Shown piece after piece: positions 42,911 through 51,401 of a DNA stretch of 64,000 nt (the stretch's first letter is position 1; the number at the start of each line of letters is the position of its first letter). The position numbers and the translations under genes were made by a program. The notes under the pieces were generated by a model. It worked only from the letters and a program-made list of their open reading frames with translations, had not been told where the DNA came from and did no database searches. Source of the DNA: Streptomyces sp. SID8352. GTDB lineage: Bacteria; Actinomycetota; Actinomycetes; Streptomycetales; Streptomycetaceae. The stretch lies in contig NZ_WWGX01000012.1 of NCBI RefSeq assembly GCF_009862265.1, positions 62,176-126,175 on the forward strand, written 5' to 3'.

Positions 42911-43084
42911 ATGTTCGAGTACGAGCTGCACCAGTACCGCTACGACGAGCTGATCCGCCGTGCCGACCGGGCCCGGCTGGTCCGCGAGGCCGTGCGGGCC
43001 CGCCGCGGCGCCCCCGGGAAGGCGGGCGGAGCCGAGAGCCATGACACCGGCCCCCGCGGGTCCCGCTCCCCCCGGGCCGCGTGA
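42911..43084 (+). CDS. Small protein, 57 aa, conserved-looking
   Basis: ATG at 42911 with GTGAGGA 8 nt upstream opens a 58-codon frame. The product starts MFEYELHQYRYDELIRRADR and is rich in Arg. Its first ~35 residues look like one amphipathic helix pair; the rest is a disordered Gly/Ser/Arg tail. Short proteins starting MFEYE are, from memory, common in Streptomyces, without a known function. It precedes the LuxR-type regulator on the same strand. The ribosome-binding site and sequence character support it despite its size. Confidence 0.65.
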   Translation: MFEYELHQYRYDELIRRADRARLVREAVRARRGAPGKAGGAESHDTGPRGSRSPRAA

Positions 43085-43689
43085 CCACCGCACCGCGGGC
43101 GGACGGCCCCCGCGCCGCCCGCCCGCGCCGCGCACTCCCCGCCCGCCCGCCCACCGCACCGGACCCGCCCACCGCACCGGACCTGCCGCCGACCCGCCCG
43201 ACGACGGCGGGTGCGGCGGGCGCGGCGGGGCAGGCGGGCGGGGTGGGCACACCGTCCCCCACGCCCCCGGCCACCGGGCCCGCTCCTCCCGGGGCCTCCG
43301 CCCCGGCCGGGCGCGCCGCTCCGGTCCCGCCCGGCCGGGGCGGAGGCCCCGGCGCCGCGTCCGGCGATCCGGCCGCCGCCCCCGGCGGTTCCGCCACCGC
43401 CCCTGGTGCCGCATCTCCAGGGCAGGCCGTCGACCCGGGCGCCGTGTCCGGCGTTCCCGCTTCCGTTTCGGAGGCTTCCGGCGTGGTCGGAGGCGTACGG
43501 AGGGGGGAGGTGCTTCGTTCCCGTCCGCTCCCGCGCGCTCCCGGCGCCGCGCCCGGCGGTTCGGCCACCGACCCCGGCGCCGCGTCCGGCGTCCCCGTCC
43601 CGGACGTCCCCCGGGCGACCCTCCGCGCGGTCGGGCGGGCGCGGAAATCCGGTGCGCCCCCGCCCCCGGCCCGTGCGATGCTCGGCACC
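43085..43689. other. Region of 605 bp before the LuxR-type gene, probably non-coding
   Basis: The regulator's frame stays open through here for about 200 codons, but the translation is Pro/Ala/Gly noise without a ribosome-binding site or GTG/ATG context. Near-repeats of GGCGCCGTGTCCGGCG and CCCGGCGGTTCCGCC occur (43350-43600). Confidence 0.5.
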
Positions 43690-46600
43690 GTGGAGACCAG
43701 GTCAGCAAGCCCCGTGTTCATCGGCCGCACCGGCGAACTGGACACCCTGGACGACGCGCTCGCCCGCGCCGAGGCCGGGGAGCCCCAGGCCGTCCTGCTC
43801 GGCGGCGAGGCCGGGGTCGGCAAGACCCGGCTCGTCGAGGAGTTCGCCGCCGCGGCCCGGCGCCGGGACGCCGTCGTCGCCCTCGGCGGCTGCGTCGAGA
43901 TCGGCGCCGACGGACTCCCCTTCGCCCCGTTCTCCGCCGCCCTGCGCGCCCTGCGCCGCGCCCTGCCCGAGGAGCTGGCCGGGGCCGCCGAGGGCCAGGA
44001 GGAGGAGCTGGCCCGGCTGCTGCCAGAACTCGGCGACCCCACCCCCGCCGCCCACCCCGGACGGCACGAGGAGGAGGGCACGGCCCGTCTCTTCGACCTC
44101 ACCGCCCGCCTGCTGGAACGCCTCGCCGCCCGGCACACCGTCGTCCTCGTCCTGGAGGACCTGCACTGGGCCGACGCCTCCACCCGCCACCTGATCGCCT
44201 ACCTCTTCCGCGTCCTGCGCACCGGCCGCCTCGTCGTCCTCGCCACCTACCGCTCCGACGACATCCACCGCCGCCACCCGCTGCGCCCCCTGCTCGCCGA
44301 ACTCGACCGGCTGCGCACCGTCCGCCGTCTCGAACTCGGCCGCTTCACCCGCGACGAGGCGGGCCGCCAGATCGCCGGCATCCTCGCCGCCGAACCCGAC
44401 CCGCTCCAGGTCGACGAGATCTTCGAACGCTCCGACGGCAACGCCTTCTTCGTCGAGGAACTCGCCGTCGCCGCCCGCGCTGGACGCCGCGCCGGACTCA
44501 CCGACTCCCTGCGCGACCTGCTGCTCGTCCGCGTCGAGGCGCTCCCCGACAGCGCCCAGCGGATCGCCCGGGTCGCCGCCGAGGGCGGCTCCACCGTCGA
44601 GCACCGGCTGCTGGCCGCCGTCTCCCGGCTCTCCGAGGACGACCTGATCGAGGCCCTGCGCGCCGCCGTCCACGCCGCCATCCTGCTCCCCGCGCCCGAC
44701 GGCGACGGCTACCGTTTCCGCCACTCCCTCGTCCGCGAGGCCGTCGCCGACGATCTGCTGCCCGGCGAGCGCTCCCGCGTCAACCGCCGCTACGCCGAGG
44801 CCATCGAGGCCGACCCCGCCCTGGTCCCGCCCGCCGACCGGGCCCTGCGCCTGGCCAGCTACTGGTACCACGCCCACGACCCGGCCAAGGCCCTGCCCGC
44901 CGTCCTCGGCGCCTCCGTCGAGGCCCGCCGCCGGCACGCCTACGCCGAGCAGCTGCGGCTCCTGGAACGGGCCATGGAACTCTGGGAGCACGTCCCCGAG
45001 GAGACCCGAGCAGCCCTGCGCCCGGTCGACCACGCGGAGGCGTACCCGCCCTGCGGCGGCGACCCGGCGACCACCCCGCTGTCCTACCTGGACCTGATGG
45101 CCGAGGCCGCCGTCGCCGGACGGCTGTGCGGGGAGCGGGAGCGGGCCATGAAGATCATCAAGCGGGCGCTGGCCCTGCTGGACGAGGACCCCGGCACCGA
45201 CCTCCCCGGCTCCCGCCCCGCCGGGCGCGACCCCCAGCGCGCCGCCTGGTTCTGGACCCAGCGCTCCCTGCTGGTACAGGCCCAGGGGCGCGGCGACGGA
45301 TGGCGCGAACTCGGCATCGCACAGGACCTGGTGCGCGGACTGCCGCCCTCCGAGGTGCACGCCGAGGTGCTTGCCATGGCCGCCAACTGGGCCATGCTGC
45401 GCGATCCCGGCCCCGACGCCGTCGTCGCCGCCGAGCGCGCCGTCGAGTACGCCCGCCGGGTCGGCGCCCACGACATCGAGCTGAACGCCCGCGTCACCCT
45501 CGGCGGACTGATGGTCGACGCCGGTGACATCGAGGCCGGACTCGCGCAGATGTCCCGGGTCCGGGAGGAGGTGGCCGCCGAGGGGCACCCCGCCGTGGTG
45601 GGCCGCAGCCATGTCAACCTGCCCTCGGTCCTGGAGGGCATCGGCCGCTCCGAGGAGGCCGTCGCCATCCTGCGCGAGGGCGTCGCGCTCACCCGTCGCA
45701 AGGGCCTGCTGGAGTCGGAGGCCTGGGTCCGGGGCAACCTCGCGGACTCCCTGATCTCCCTGGGCCGCTGGGACGAGGCCGCCGAGGCCGCCGGCCACGC
45801 CGCCGCCCGCCGCGCCCCCACGCCCAACGGCTCCGCCGCCCTCAAGCTCGCCGTGATCGCCCTCGCCCGGGGCCGGACGGCCGACGCCGAACGGCTCCTC
45901 GCCGAGGCCCGCGGCTCCTACGGCACCCACGACCCCATGCCCCAGTACACCCTGCCGCTGGCCTCCCTCACCCTCGACCTCGCCGCCGCCGGGGGCCGCT
46001 TCCCCGACGCCCGCGCCGCCCTGGACGGCGTCCTGGAGTCCGGCTTCCCGCCCGGCACCGAGCGCTACGCCTGGCCACTGCTGCGCTCCGCCGCCGCGGC
46101 CGAGGCCGACGCGCTCGGGCTGCCCGGGGCCGAGGAGGGCCGCGTCGCCGTGCTGGACCGGATCGCCCGCACCGCCGACCGGCTCACCACCCGTGTCCCG
46201 CTCTGGGAGGCGTACTCCCTCTGGCTCCGCGCCGAACTGGACCGCGCCCGGGAACGGGACACCCCGGAGCCCTGGTCCGCGGCGGCCTCCGCCTTCGAAC
46301 CGCTGCGACGGCCCTACCCCCTCGCCCGCGTCCGGTACCGGCTCGCCGCCGCCCTGCTGGCCACCGGCGGCGAGGACGGGCGCGCCCGCGCCGGGGAACC
46401 GCTCCGCCTCGCGGCCGCCGCCGCCGACCGCCTCGGCGCCCGGCCCCTCGCCGACGCCGTCGCCCTGCTCGCCCGGCGGGCCCGGCTGCCCCTCGACCCC
46501 GACTCCGCCGGGCCCGCCGGGGCCGGGGCGGACGCCGACCCGGCCGGGGCCCTGGGGCTGACCGGCCGCGAGCGGGACGTGCTGCGCCTGGTCGCCGAGG

Positions 46601-46776
46601 GCCGCACCAACCGGCAGATCGCCGGGGAACTGTTCATCTCGCCCAAGACCGCCAGCGTCCACGTCTCGAACATCCTCGCCAAGCTGGGCGTCTCCGGCCG
46701 GGGCGAGGCGGCGGCGGTCGCCCACCGCCTCGGCCTCTTCCCGCCCGGTACGCTCCCCGCCGGGGCACGGCCGTGA
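43690..46776 (+). CDS. Large ATP-binding LuxR-family transcriptional regulator (LAL type)
   Basis: The 1028-aa protein has an N-terminal AAA-type domain: Walker A GGEAGVGKTRLVEEF at about 38-52 and Walker B VVLVLEDLHWAD near 145. A long helical region of TPR-like repeats follows, then a C-terminal LuxR helix-turn-helix (LTGRERDVLRLVAEGRTNRQIAGELFISPKTASVHVSNILAKL). These large regulators sense small molecules or cell state and activate transcription. The GTG at 43690 is preferred because GATGCT lies 7 nt before it (leaderless type); the ATG at 43678 is an alternative, and neither has a ribosome-binding site. It is followed by the DUF6191 gene 40 bp later. Confidence 0.9.
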   Translation: METRSASPVFIGRTGELDTLDDALARAEAGEPQAVLLGGEAGVGKTRLVEEFAAAARRRDAVVALGGCVEIGADGLPFAPFSAALRALRRALPEELAGAAEGQEEELARLLPELGDPTPAAHPGRHEEEGTARLFDLTARLLERLAARHTVVLVLEDLHWADASTRHLIAYLFRVLRTGRLVVLATYRSDDIHRRHPLRPLLAELDRLRTVRRLELGRFTRDEAGRQIAGILAAEPDPLQVDEIFERSDGNAFFVEELAVAARAGRRAGLTDSLRDLLLVRVEALPDSAQRIARVAAEGGSTVEHRLLAAVSRLSEDDLIEALRAAVHAAILLPAPDGDGYRFRHSLVREAVADDLLPGERSRVNRRYAEAIEADPALVPPADRALRLASYWYHAHDPAKALPAVLGASVEARRRHAYAEQLRLLERAMELWEHVPEETRAALRPVDHAEAYPPCGGDPATTPLSYLDLMAEAAVAGRLCGERERAMKIIKRALALLDEDPGTDLPGSRPAGRDPQRAAWFWTQRSLLVQAQGRGDGWRELGIAQDLVRGLPPSEVHAEVLAMAANWAMLRDPGPDAVVAAERAVEYARRVGAHDIELNARVTLGGLMVDAGDIEAGLAQMSRVREEVAAEGHPAVVGRSHVNLPSVLEGIGRSEEAVAILREGVALTRRKGLLESEAWVRGNLADSLISLGRWDEAAEAAGHAAARRAPTPNGSAALKLAVIALARGRTADAERLLAEARGSYGTHDPMPQYTLPLASLTLDLAAAGGRFPDARAALDGVLESGFPPGTERYAWPLLRSAAAAEADALGLPGAEEGRVAVLDRIARTADRLTTRVPLWEAYSLWLRAELDRARERDTPEPWSAAASAFEPLRRPYPLARVRYRLAAALLATGGEDGRARAGEPLRLAAAAADRLGARPLADAVALLARRARLPLDPDSAGPAGAGADADPAGALGLTGRERDVLRLVAEGRTNRQIAGELFISPKTASVHVSNILAKLGVSGRGEAAAVAHRLGLFPPGTLPAGARP

Positions 46777-46816
46777 GGCATACCCTGAGGGGGACACCGG
46801 CGCAGGGAGGCCCCCC

Positions 46817-47047
46817 GTGTTCAACGCGTTCGACGAAGTCTTCGCCCCGGGCCGCGAGCACACCCGCGACGAACAGAACCGACTGGAACTGACCCGCGAG
46901 GACGTGGGGGACGCCGACCCGGGCCACGGCCCGATAGACCTCTCCTCCGGCCGGGTCGTCGTCCGCGCCCCGCAGCCGTCGGCGTCCGAGGAGCCCCCCG
47001 GCCGCTCCGGCGACCGGCCCGCGCCGGGCGGGGGAGACCCCGCGTAG
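46817..47047 (+). CDS. Small DUF6191-like protein, 76 aa
   Basis: The protein starts MFNAFDEVFAPGREHTRDEQNRLELTREDVGDADPGHGPIDLSSGRVVVR. This matches, from memory, a small conserved actinomycete family (DUF6191), followed here by a Pro/Gly-rich tail. It is soluble, with no known function. The GTG follows GGGAGG at 6 nt. It lies 40 bp downstream of the LAL regulator and may be in the same transcript. Confidence 0.8.
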   Translation: MFNAFDEVFAPGREHTRDEQNRLELTREDVGDADPGHGPIDLSSGRVVVRAPQPSASEEPPGRSGDRPAPGGGDPA

Positions 47048-47484
47048 ACCACCGCCGGGCCCGGAGGCGGCCCCGCGACGGCGGCCCGCCGAAGGGCCGC
47101 CCACCGCACCCGCCCGCCGGGCGGTCCGCCTGGTCCGCGCCGCCCGGCCCGCGCCGCCCGGCCCGCGCCGCCCGGCCCGCGCCGGGCGGCTGGCCCCGGG
47201 CGGGTGGTCCGTCTGCGGCACCTGCCCACCGGGCGGTGCGTCCGGCCCGCGCCGGGCGGTTCGGCTCGGCTGCCGCGGGAACGGTCCGCCCCGGTTTCCG
47301 CCGCGCGGTCCGGTCCGCTTCCCACGTGGCGGTCCGTGCTGATGGCCGTTCGCGCCGGTGCGGGGGTACCACGGCGGGTTCCTCCGGTCGCCCGGGGACG
47401 GAGGAACCCGCCGCCCGCGTGCCCGGCGGTATGTCCCGCGCCCGGCCGCGACCCGAGGGGCGCGCGGCCGGTGGCCGGACGGCC
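47048..47484. other. Intergenic region, 437 bp, with 14-bp tandem repeats
   Basis: Between convergent genes. After the hairpin, CCGCGCCGCCCGGC is repeated three times head to tail with a variant fourth copy (about 47135-47190). No gene is seen. Confidence 0.6.
47080..47101 (+). terminator. Hairpin after the DUF6191-like gene
   Basis: An 8-bp perfect stem GGCGGCCC/GGGCCGCC has a 6-nt loop and lies 32 nt after the stop codon. Confidence 0.6.
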
Positions 47485-48672
47485 TCAGTCCACCTTCAGC
47501 TCCAGGATCCGGTCGTCGCCGGGCTTCGGGTCGCCCCGGCCGTCCGTGTTGCTGGTGACCAGCCACAGCCTGCCGCCGCCCGCCGCCGCGGCCATGCGCA
47601 GCCGCCCGTACTCGCCGTCGAGGAACGCCTGCGGCCCGGCGGACGCCTCCGTGCCCTTCAGCGGGACGCGCCACAGCCGCTGCCCGCGCAGCGCCGCCAT
47701 CCAGACCGAGCCCCCGGCGAACGCGATGCCGCTGGGACTGGCCTTGTCCGTCGGCCACTCGGCGACCGGGTTGCGGAAGGCGGGGTCGTCGGACCTGCCC
47801 TCCACGTCGGGCCAGCCGTAGTTGCCGCCCGGCCCGATCGCGTTCAGCTCGTCCCAGGTGTCCTGCCCGAACTCCGAGGCGAACAGCCGCTGCCGGCCGT
47901 CCCAGGCGAGGCCCTGCACGTTCCGGTGACCGTAGGAGTAGACGACGGAGCCGGGGAACGGGTTGCCGGGCGCGGGCTCGCCGTCCGGCGTCATCCGCAG
48001 GATCTTCCCGCCCAGCGACTCCTTGTCCTGCGACAGTGCCTTGTCGCCACCGTCGCCGGTGCCCGCGTACAGCATCCGGTCGGGGCCGAAGGCGATCCGG
48101 CCGCCGTTGTGCACGACGCCCTTCGGGATGCCCCGGAGCACCGTGCTGGGCGCGCCCAGTTGCTGGCCCGGCGGCTTCCGGGGGTCGTACAGCATGCGCA
48201 CGATCCGGTTGTCCGAGACCGTGGTGAGATAGGCGTAGACCAGGCGGTCCGAGCCGTGGTCGGGGGAGAGGGCGATGCCGAGGAGGCCGCCCTCGCCCTC
48301 CGCCGCCACCCCGGGCACCTCGCCCAGCTCCGTGTGCTTCCCGGTCCGCTCGTCCACCCGCGTGATCGTGGCGTCGTCGCGGGAGGACACCAGCAGCCCG
48401 CCGTCGGGCAGCGGAGCCAGTCCCCAGGGGGTGCGCAACTCCCTCGTGACCGTCCGCAGCACCCGCGCGGAGCCCTTCGCGGGCGGCGCCTGCTCGGCCG
48501 GCGGGCCCGAGGAGGACCCGGTGCCGCCGGGCGCGGTGCCCGCCGTACCGGGGGAGCCGGGGCTCGCGGAGGTCCCGGCGACCGGGGGCCATCCGCCGTC
48601 GCCGGAGGAGCAGCCGGCCGTCAGCAGCAGGGCGGCGCAGGCCAGCGCTGCCGTCACGGTTGGACGTGGCAC
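47485..48672 (-). CDS. PQQ-dependent sugar dehydrogenase-like lipoprotein
   Basis: The 395-aa exported protein has a signal peptide ending in lipobox LLTAGC (Cys ~21) and a Gly/Ser/Pro linker. A six-bladed propeller of the glucose/sorbosone dehydrogenase family follows. Conserved blocks are LRTPWGLAPLPDGGLLVSSRDDATI, GEGGLLGIALSPDH, VVHNGGRIAFGPDRMLYAGTGDGGD (catalytic-type His), SYGHRNVQGLAWD and EFGQDTWDELNAIGPGGNYGWP. These fit PQQ-dependent soluble dehydrogenases, but cofactor and sugar are not proven. GTG at 48672 follows AAGGGA with ~8-nt spacing; the frame is open further upstream without a signal peptide start. Confidence 0.88.
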   Translation of the reverse strand: MPRPTVTAALACAALLLTAGCSSGDGGWPPVAGTSASPGSPGTAGTAPGGTGSSSGPPAEQAPPAKGSARVLRTVTRELRTPWGLAPLPDGGLLVSSRDDATITRVDERTGKHTELGEVPGVAAEGEGGLLGIALSPDHGSDRLVYAYLTTVSDNRIVRMLYDPRKPPGQQLGAPSTVLRGIPKGVVHNGGRIAFGPDRMLYAGTGDGGDKALSQDKESLGGKILRMTPDGEPAPGNPFPGSVVYSYGHRNVQGLAWDGRQRLFASEFGQDTWDELNAIGPGGNYGWPDVEGRSDDPAFRNPVAEWPTDKASPSGIAFAGGSVWMAALRGQRLWRVPLKGTEASAGPQAFLDGEYGRLRMAAAAGGGRLWLVTSNTDGRGDPKPGDDRILELKVD

Positions 48673-49142
48673 GATCTCGGTCCCTTCGACGCGGCGGTTC
48701 CCCCTGTCATACACCGGCGGGGCCGCCCGGGTTCCCGTTCCCCGCATCCCATGGCCCCCGGACGGCCGACGCCCCCGGATTCCGGCCCCCCGCGCGGGGG
48801 TTCACCGGGGCCGCCGCCCGGCACCGCGCCGGTGCGGCGCGGAGGAGAAGGGGCGGCGTTCCCCCGGCGGACTCCGGCCGGTCCGCGCCCCGGCCGGTCC
48901 GTGCCGGTCCGCGCCCCGACCGGTCCGCGCCGGTCCGTGCACCGTCCTGTCCGGGCCCGTCCGGTCCGGACGGGGCGCGGAGCAGGACGACGCGACGTCC
49001 CGGCCCGCCGCCGGTCGGCGGACGTACGACCGGGCCGAGCACCCCGCCCCCGTCCTGCCCGATCCCGCCCACGTCCTGCCCCGTGCCACCGGCGCCTTCC
49101 CACCGGCCGCGTCCCACCGGCCCCGTCCCGCCCCGGATCCGG
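48673..49142. other. Intergenic region, 470 bp, with GGTCCG-rich repeats
   Basis: Between two minus-strand genes. About 48874-48945 consists of near-repeats CCGGTCCGCGCCCC and CCGGTCCGTGC. No gene is visible. The promoter of the sugar dehydrogenase gene presumably lies at the left end. Confidence 0.5.
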
Positions 49143-50141
49143 TCAGTCCCACGAGCCGCGGGCCGGTGGCAGGGCCGCCATCTCCGCCAGGTCCTCCCCG
49201 GTCAGCTCCAGCTCCGCCGCCCCCGCGTTCTCCGTCACCCAGCGCTCCCGCTTGCTGCCCGGCACCGGCACCACGTGCCGACCCCGCGTCAGCACCCAGG
49301 CCAGCGCCACCTGCGCCGGGGTGACCCGCTCCCCGTGCCGGGCGGCGATCCGGCGCAGCCCCGCCACGATCGGCTGGTTGGCCGCCATCATCTCGGCCGT
49401 GAACCGGGGATGCCGGGCCCGCAGGTCCTGCGGCTCGAACCCCTGGCCCGGCGTCAGCGTGCCGGTCAGGAAGCCGTTGCCGAGCGGCATCGCCGCGAGG
49501 AAGCCGACCCCGCGCGCCTCGCACCACGGCAGCAGCGAGCGCAGCGCCTCCGGCGACCACACCGACAGCTCGGCCTGCACCGCGCTCACCGGGAACACCT
49601 GCTGCACCCGCTCCAGCTGACGGACGGTCTGGTCGTGCAGCCGCGCCCCCGGACGCCGCGACGAGCGGGCCCCGACCGCGCACAGCCCCAGCGCCCGCAC
49701 CTTCCCGGCCCGCACCAGCTCCGCCATCGCGCCCCAGGTCTCCTCCACCGGCACCTCGGGATCGGCCCGGTGCAACTGGTAGAGGTCGATCACATCCGTC
49801 TGCAGCCGCCGCAGCGACGCGTCACAGGCCCGTCTCACGTACCCCGGGCGGCCGTTGGCCACGACGTGCTGGTCGCCGACGAGCAGCCCGACCTTGGTCG
49901 ACACGAACGCGTCGGCCCGTCGCTCCCTCAACACCCGCCCCAGCAGCAGCTCGTTGGTGAACGGGCCGTACATGTCGGCGGTGTCCAGCAGGGACGCCCC
50001 GAGGTCCAGGGCGCGGTGCACCGTCCTGAGCGACTCGTCCCCCCGCTGCCGCGAGGCGCTGTACGCCCAGTTCATCGGCATGCAGCCCAGTCCGACGGCC
50101 CCCACCGAGAGTGCCGTCGCGCCGATCGTCCTGCGCTCCAC
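49143..50141 (-). CDS. Aldo/keto reductase
   Basis: The 332-aa NADPH-dependent oxidoreductase has the catalytic tetrad visible in DTADMYGP (Asp, Tyr), STKVGL (Lys) and YQLHRAD (His). The C-terminal cofactor loop VVPVPGSKRERWVTENAGA is also present. The subfamily resembles AKRs acting on sugars or pyridoxal; substrate unknown. GTG at 50141 follows GGGAGGG at ~10 nt. It diverges from the 2-hydroxyacid dehydrogenase at 50216. The 74-bp spacer must contain both promoters. Confidence 0.92.
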   Translation of the reverse strand: MERRTIGATALSVGAVGLGCMPMNWAYSASRQRGDESLRTVHRALDLGASLLDTADMYGPFTNELLLGRVLRERRADAFVSTKVGLLVGDQHVVANGRPGYVRRACDASLRRLQTDVIDLYQLHRADPEVPVEETWGAMAELVRAGKVRALGLCAVGARSSRRPGARLHDQTVRQLERVQQVFPVSAVQAELSVWSPEALRSLLPWCEARGVGFLAAMPLGNGFLTGTLTPGQGFEPQDLRARHPRFTAEMMAANQPIVAGLRRIAARHGERVTPAQVALAWVLTRGRHVVPVPGSKRERWVTENAGAAELELTGEDLAEMAALPPARGSWD

Positions 50142-50203
50142 CTGCTCGTGACCCTCCCTCGTCAGGCCACCCAACCTAACCTCTGCCGTCGGACGCCCTG
50201 ACA

Positions 50204-50209
50204 TAGCCT
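50204..50209 (+). promoter_or_regulatory. -10 box TAGCCT for a leaderless transcript
   Basis: TAGCCT lies exactly 6 nt before the ATG at 50216. No ribosome-binding site precedes that ATG. Confidence 0.5.
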
Positions 50210-50215
50210 CCTGGC

Positions 50216-51157
50216 ATGACTGCTGACGTGTGGCTGCCCATCCCGCCGGACGAGATCGAGGGACTCCCCGAGGGGCCCGCCTACCGCTTCTGGAACGGCG
50301 GCGAGGAGTACCCGGCAGACCCCGCCGACTGCGCCTACTACGTCGTGCCCTATCTGAGGCCCAGCGGGGTCGTCACCCGCCCGATGCCCCTGATGCGCTC
50401 CGTCCGCGCCGTCCAGACGCTCTCCGCCGGGATCGACCATGTGCAGCCCGCGCTCGCGGACCTCCCTCCGGGCGTCCTGCTGTGCAACGCGCGGGGCGTC
50501 CACGAGGCCAGCACCGCCGAACTCACGCTCGCCCTGGTCCTGGCGTCGCTGCGCGGACTGCCCGACTTCGTCCGGGCCCAGGACCGGGGCGAGTGGCTGG
50601 CCGGTTTCCGCCCCGCGCTCGCGGACAGCAGGGTGCTCATCGTCGGGTACGGCTCCATCGGCGCCGCCATCGAGGACCGGCTCACGCCCTTCGAGGTCGC
50701 GCCGGTCGTGCGCGTCGCGCGCTCCGCACGCACGACGGAGCGCGGCCCCGTGCACCCGTACACCGACCTGCCCGGACTGCTGCCGGAGGCGGACGTCGTC
50801 ATCCTCTCCACGCCCCTCACCGACGCCACCCGGGGCCTGGCCGACGCCGCCTTCCTGGCCCGGATGAAGGACGGCGCCCTGCTCGTCAACGTCGCCCGCG
50901 GCCCCGTGGTCGACACCGGCGCCCTGCTGGCCGAACTGCGCGCCGGGCGCCTCACCGCCGCCCTCGACGTCACCGACCCCGAGCCGCTGCCGCCCGGCCA
51001 CCCCCTCTGGACCGCTCCCGGCACGCTGATCAGCCCGCACGCCGGCGGACCGACGGCCGCGTACTGGCCCCGCGCCAAGCGGCTGATCGCCGACCAGCTC
51101 ACCCGCTTCGTCAAGGGCGAGCCGCTGCGCAACGTGATGCTGACCACCGGCGGCTGA
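50216..51157 (+). CDS. D-isomer-specific 2-hydroxyacid dehydrogenase
   Basis: The 313-aa NAD(P)-dependent enzyme has a Rossmann motif VGYGSIGAAIEDRL. The catalytic Arg lies in VNVARGPVVD, Glu in DVTDPEPLP and His in ISPHAGGP. It is much shorter than SerA at 58810 and has no ACT domain. It may reduce glyoxylate, hydroxypyruvate or another 2-oxoacid. The start is supported by the -10 box. Confidence 0.93.
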   Translation: MTADVWLPIPPDEIEGLPEGPAYRFWNGGEEYPADPADCAYYVVPYLRPSGVVTRPMPLMRSVRAVQTLSAGIDHVQPALADLPPGVLLCNARGVHEASTAELTLALVLASLRGLPDFVRAQDRGEWLAGFRPALADSRVLIVGYGSIGAAIEDRLTPFEVAPVVRVARSARTTERGPVHPYTDLPGLLPEADVVILSTPLTDATRGLADAAFLARMKDGALLVNVARGPVVDTGALLAELRAGRLTAALDVTDPEPLPPGHPLWTAPGTLISPHAGGPTAAYWPRAKRLIADQLTRFVKGEPLRNVMLTTGG

Positions 51158-51401
51158 CCCCGGCGCCCGGGGCGGACCGCCCCCGCCCTCAGGGGCGCGC
51201 GCCACCGGCTCCTGCCCCCTCCGCGCTCCCCCAGGCGCCGCCGGTGCCCGCATTCCCGCTGGTCGTCACGGAGCGTAGAGAACCTATGTCCCTGAGTGAC
51301 GAGACTGGTGTATCGTCCGACAGGGGAAAGCGCCGCACACCGTGGGCGCCGGGGATGGACATGGCAGACAGTGATGGGGGGCGACGGGCAATGCACGGCC
51401 T

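Noticed and set aside
43081-43677. N-terminal extension of the LuxR-type regulator by about 200 codons
   Set aside because: The frame is open, but the product is Pro/Ala low-complexity, lacks any start signal and overlaps the 57-aa gene stop. The conserved protein starts at METRSASPVFIGR.
43702-47325. Minus-strand open frame of 1207 codons opposite the LuxR-type regulator
   Set aside because: Same cause; no ribosome-binding site or domain, and the plus-strand gene has clear Walker and LuxR motifs.
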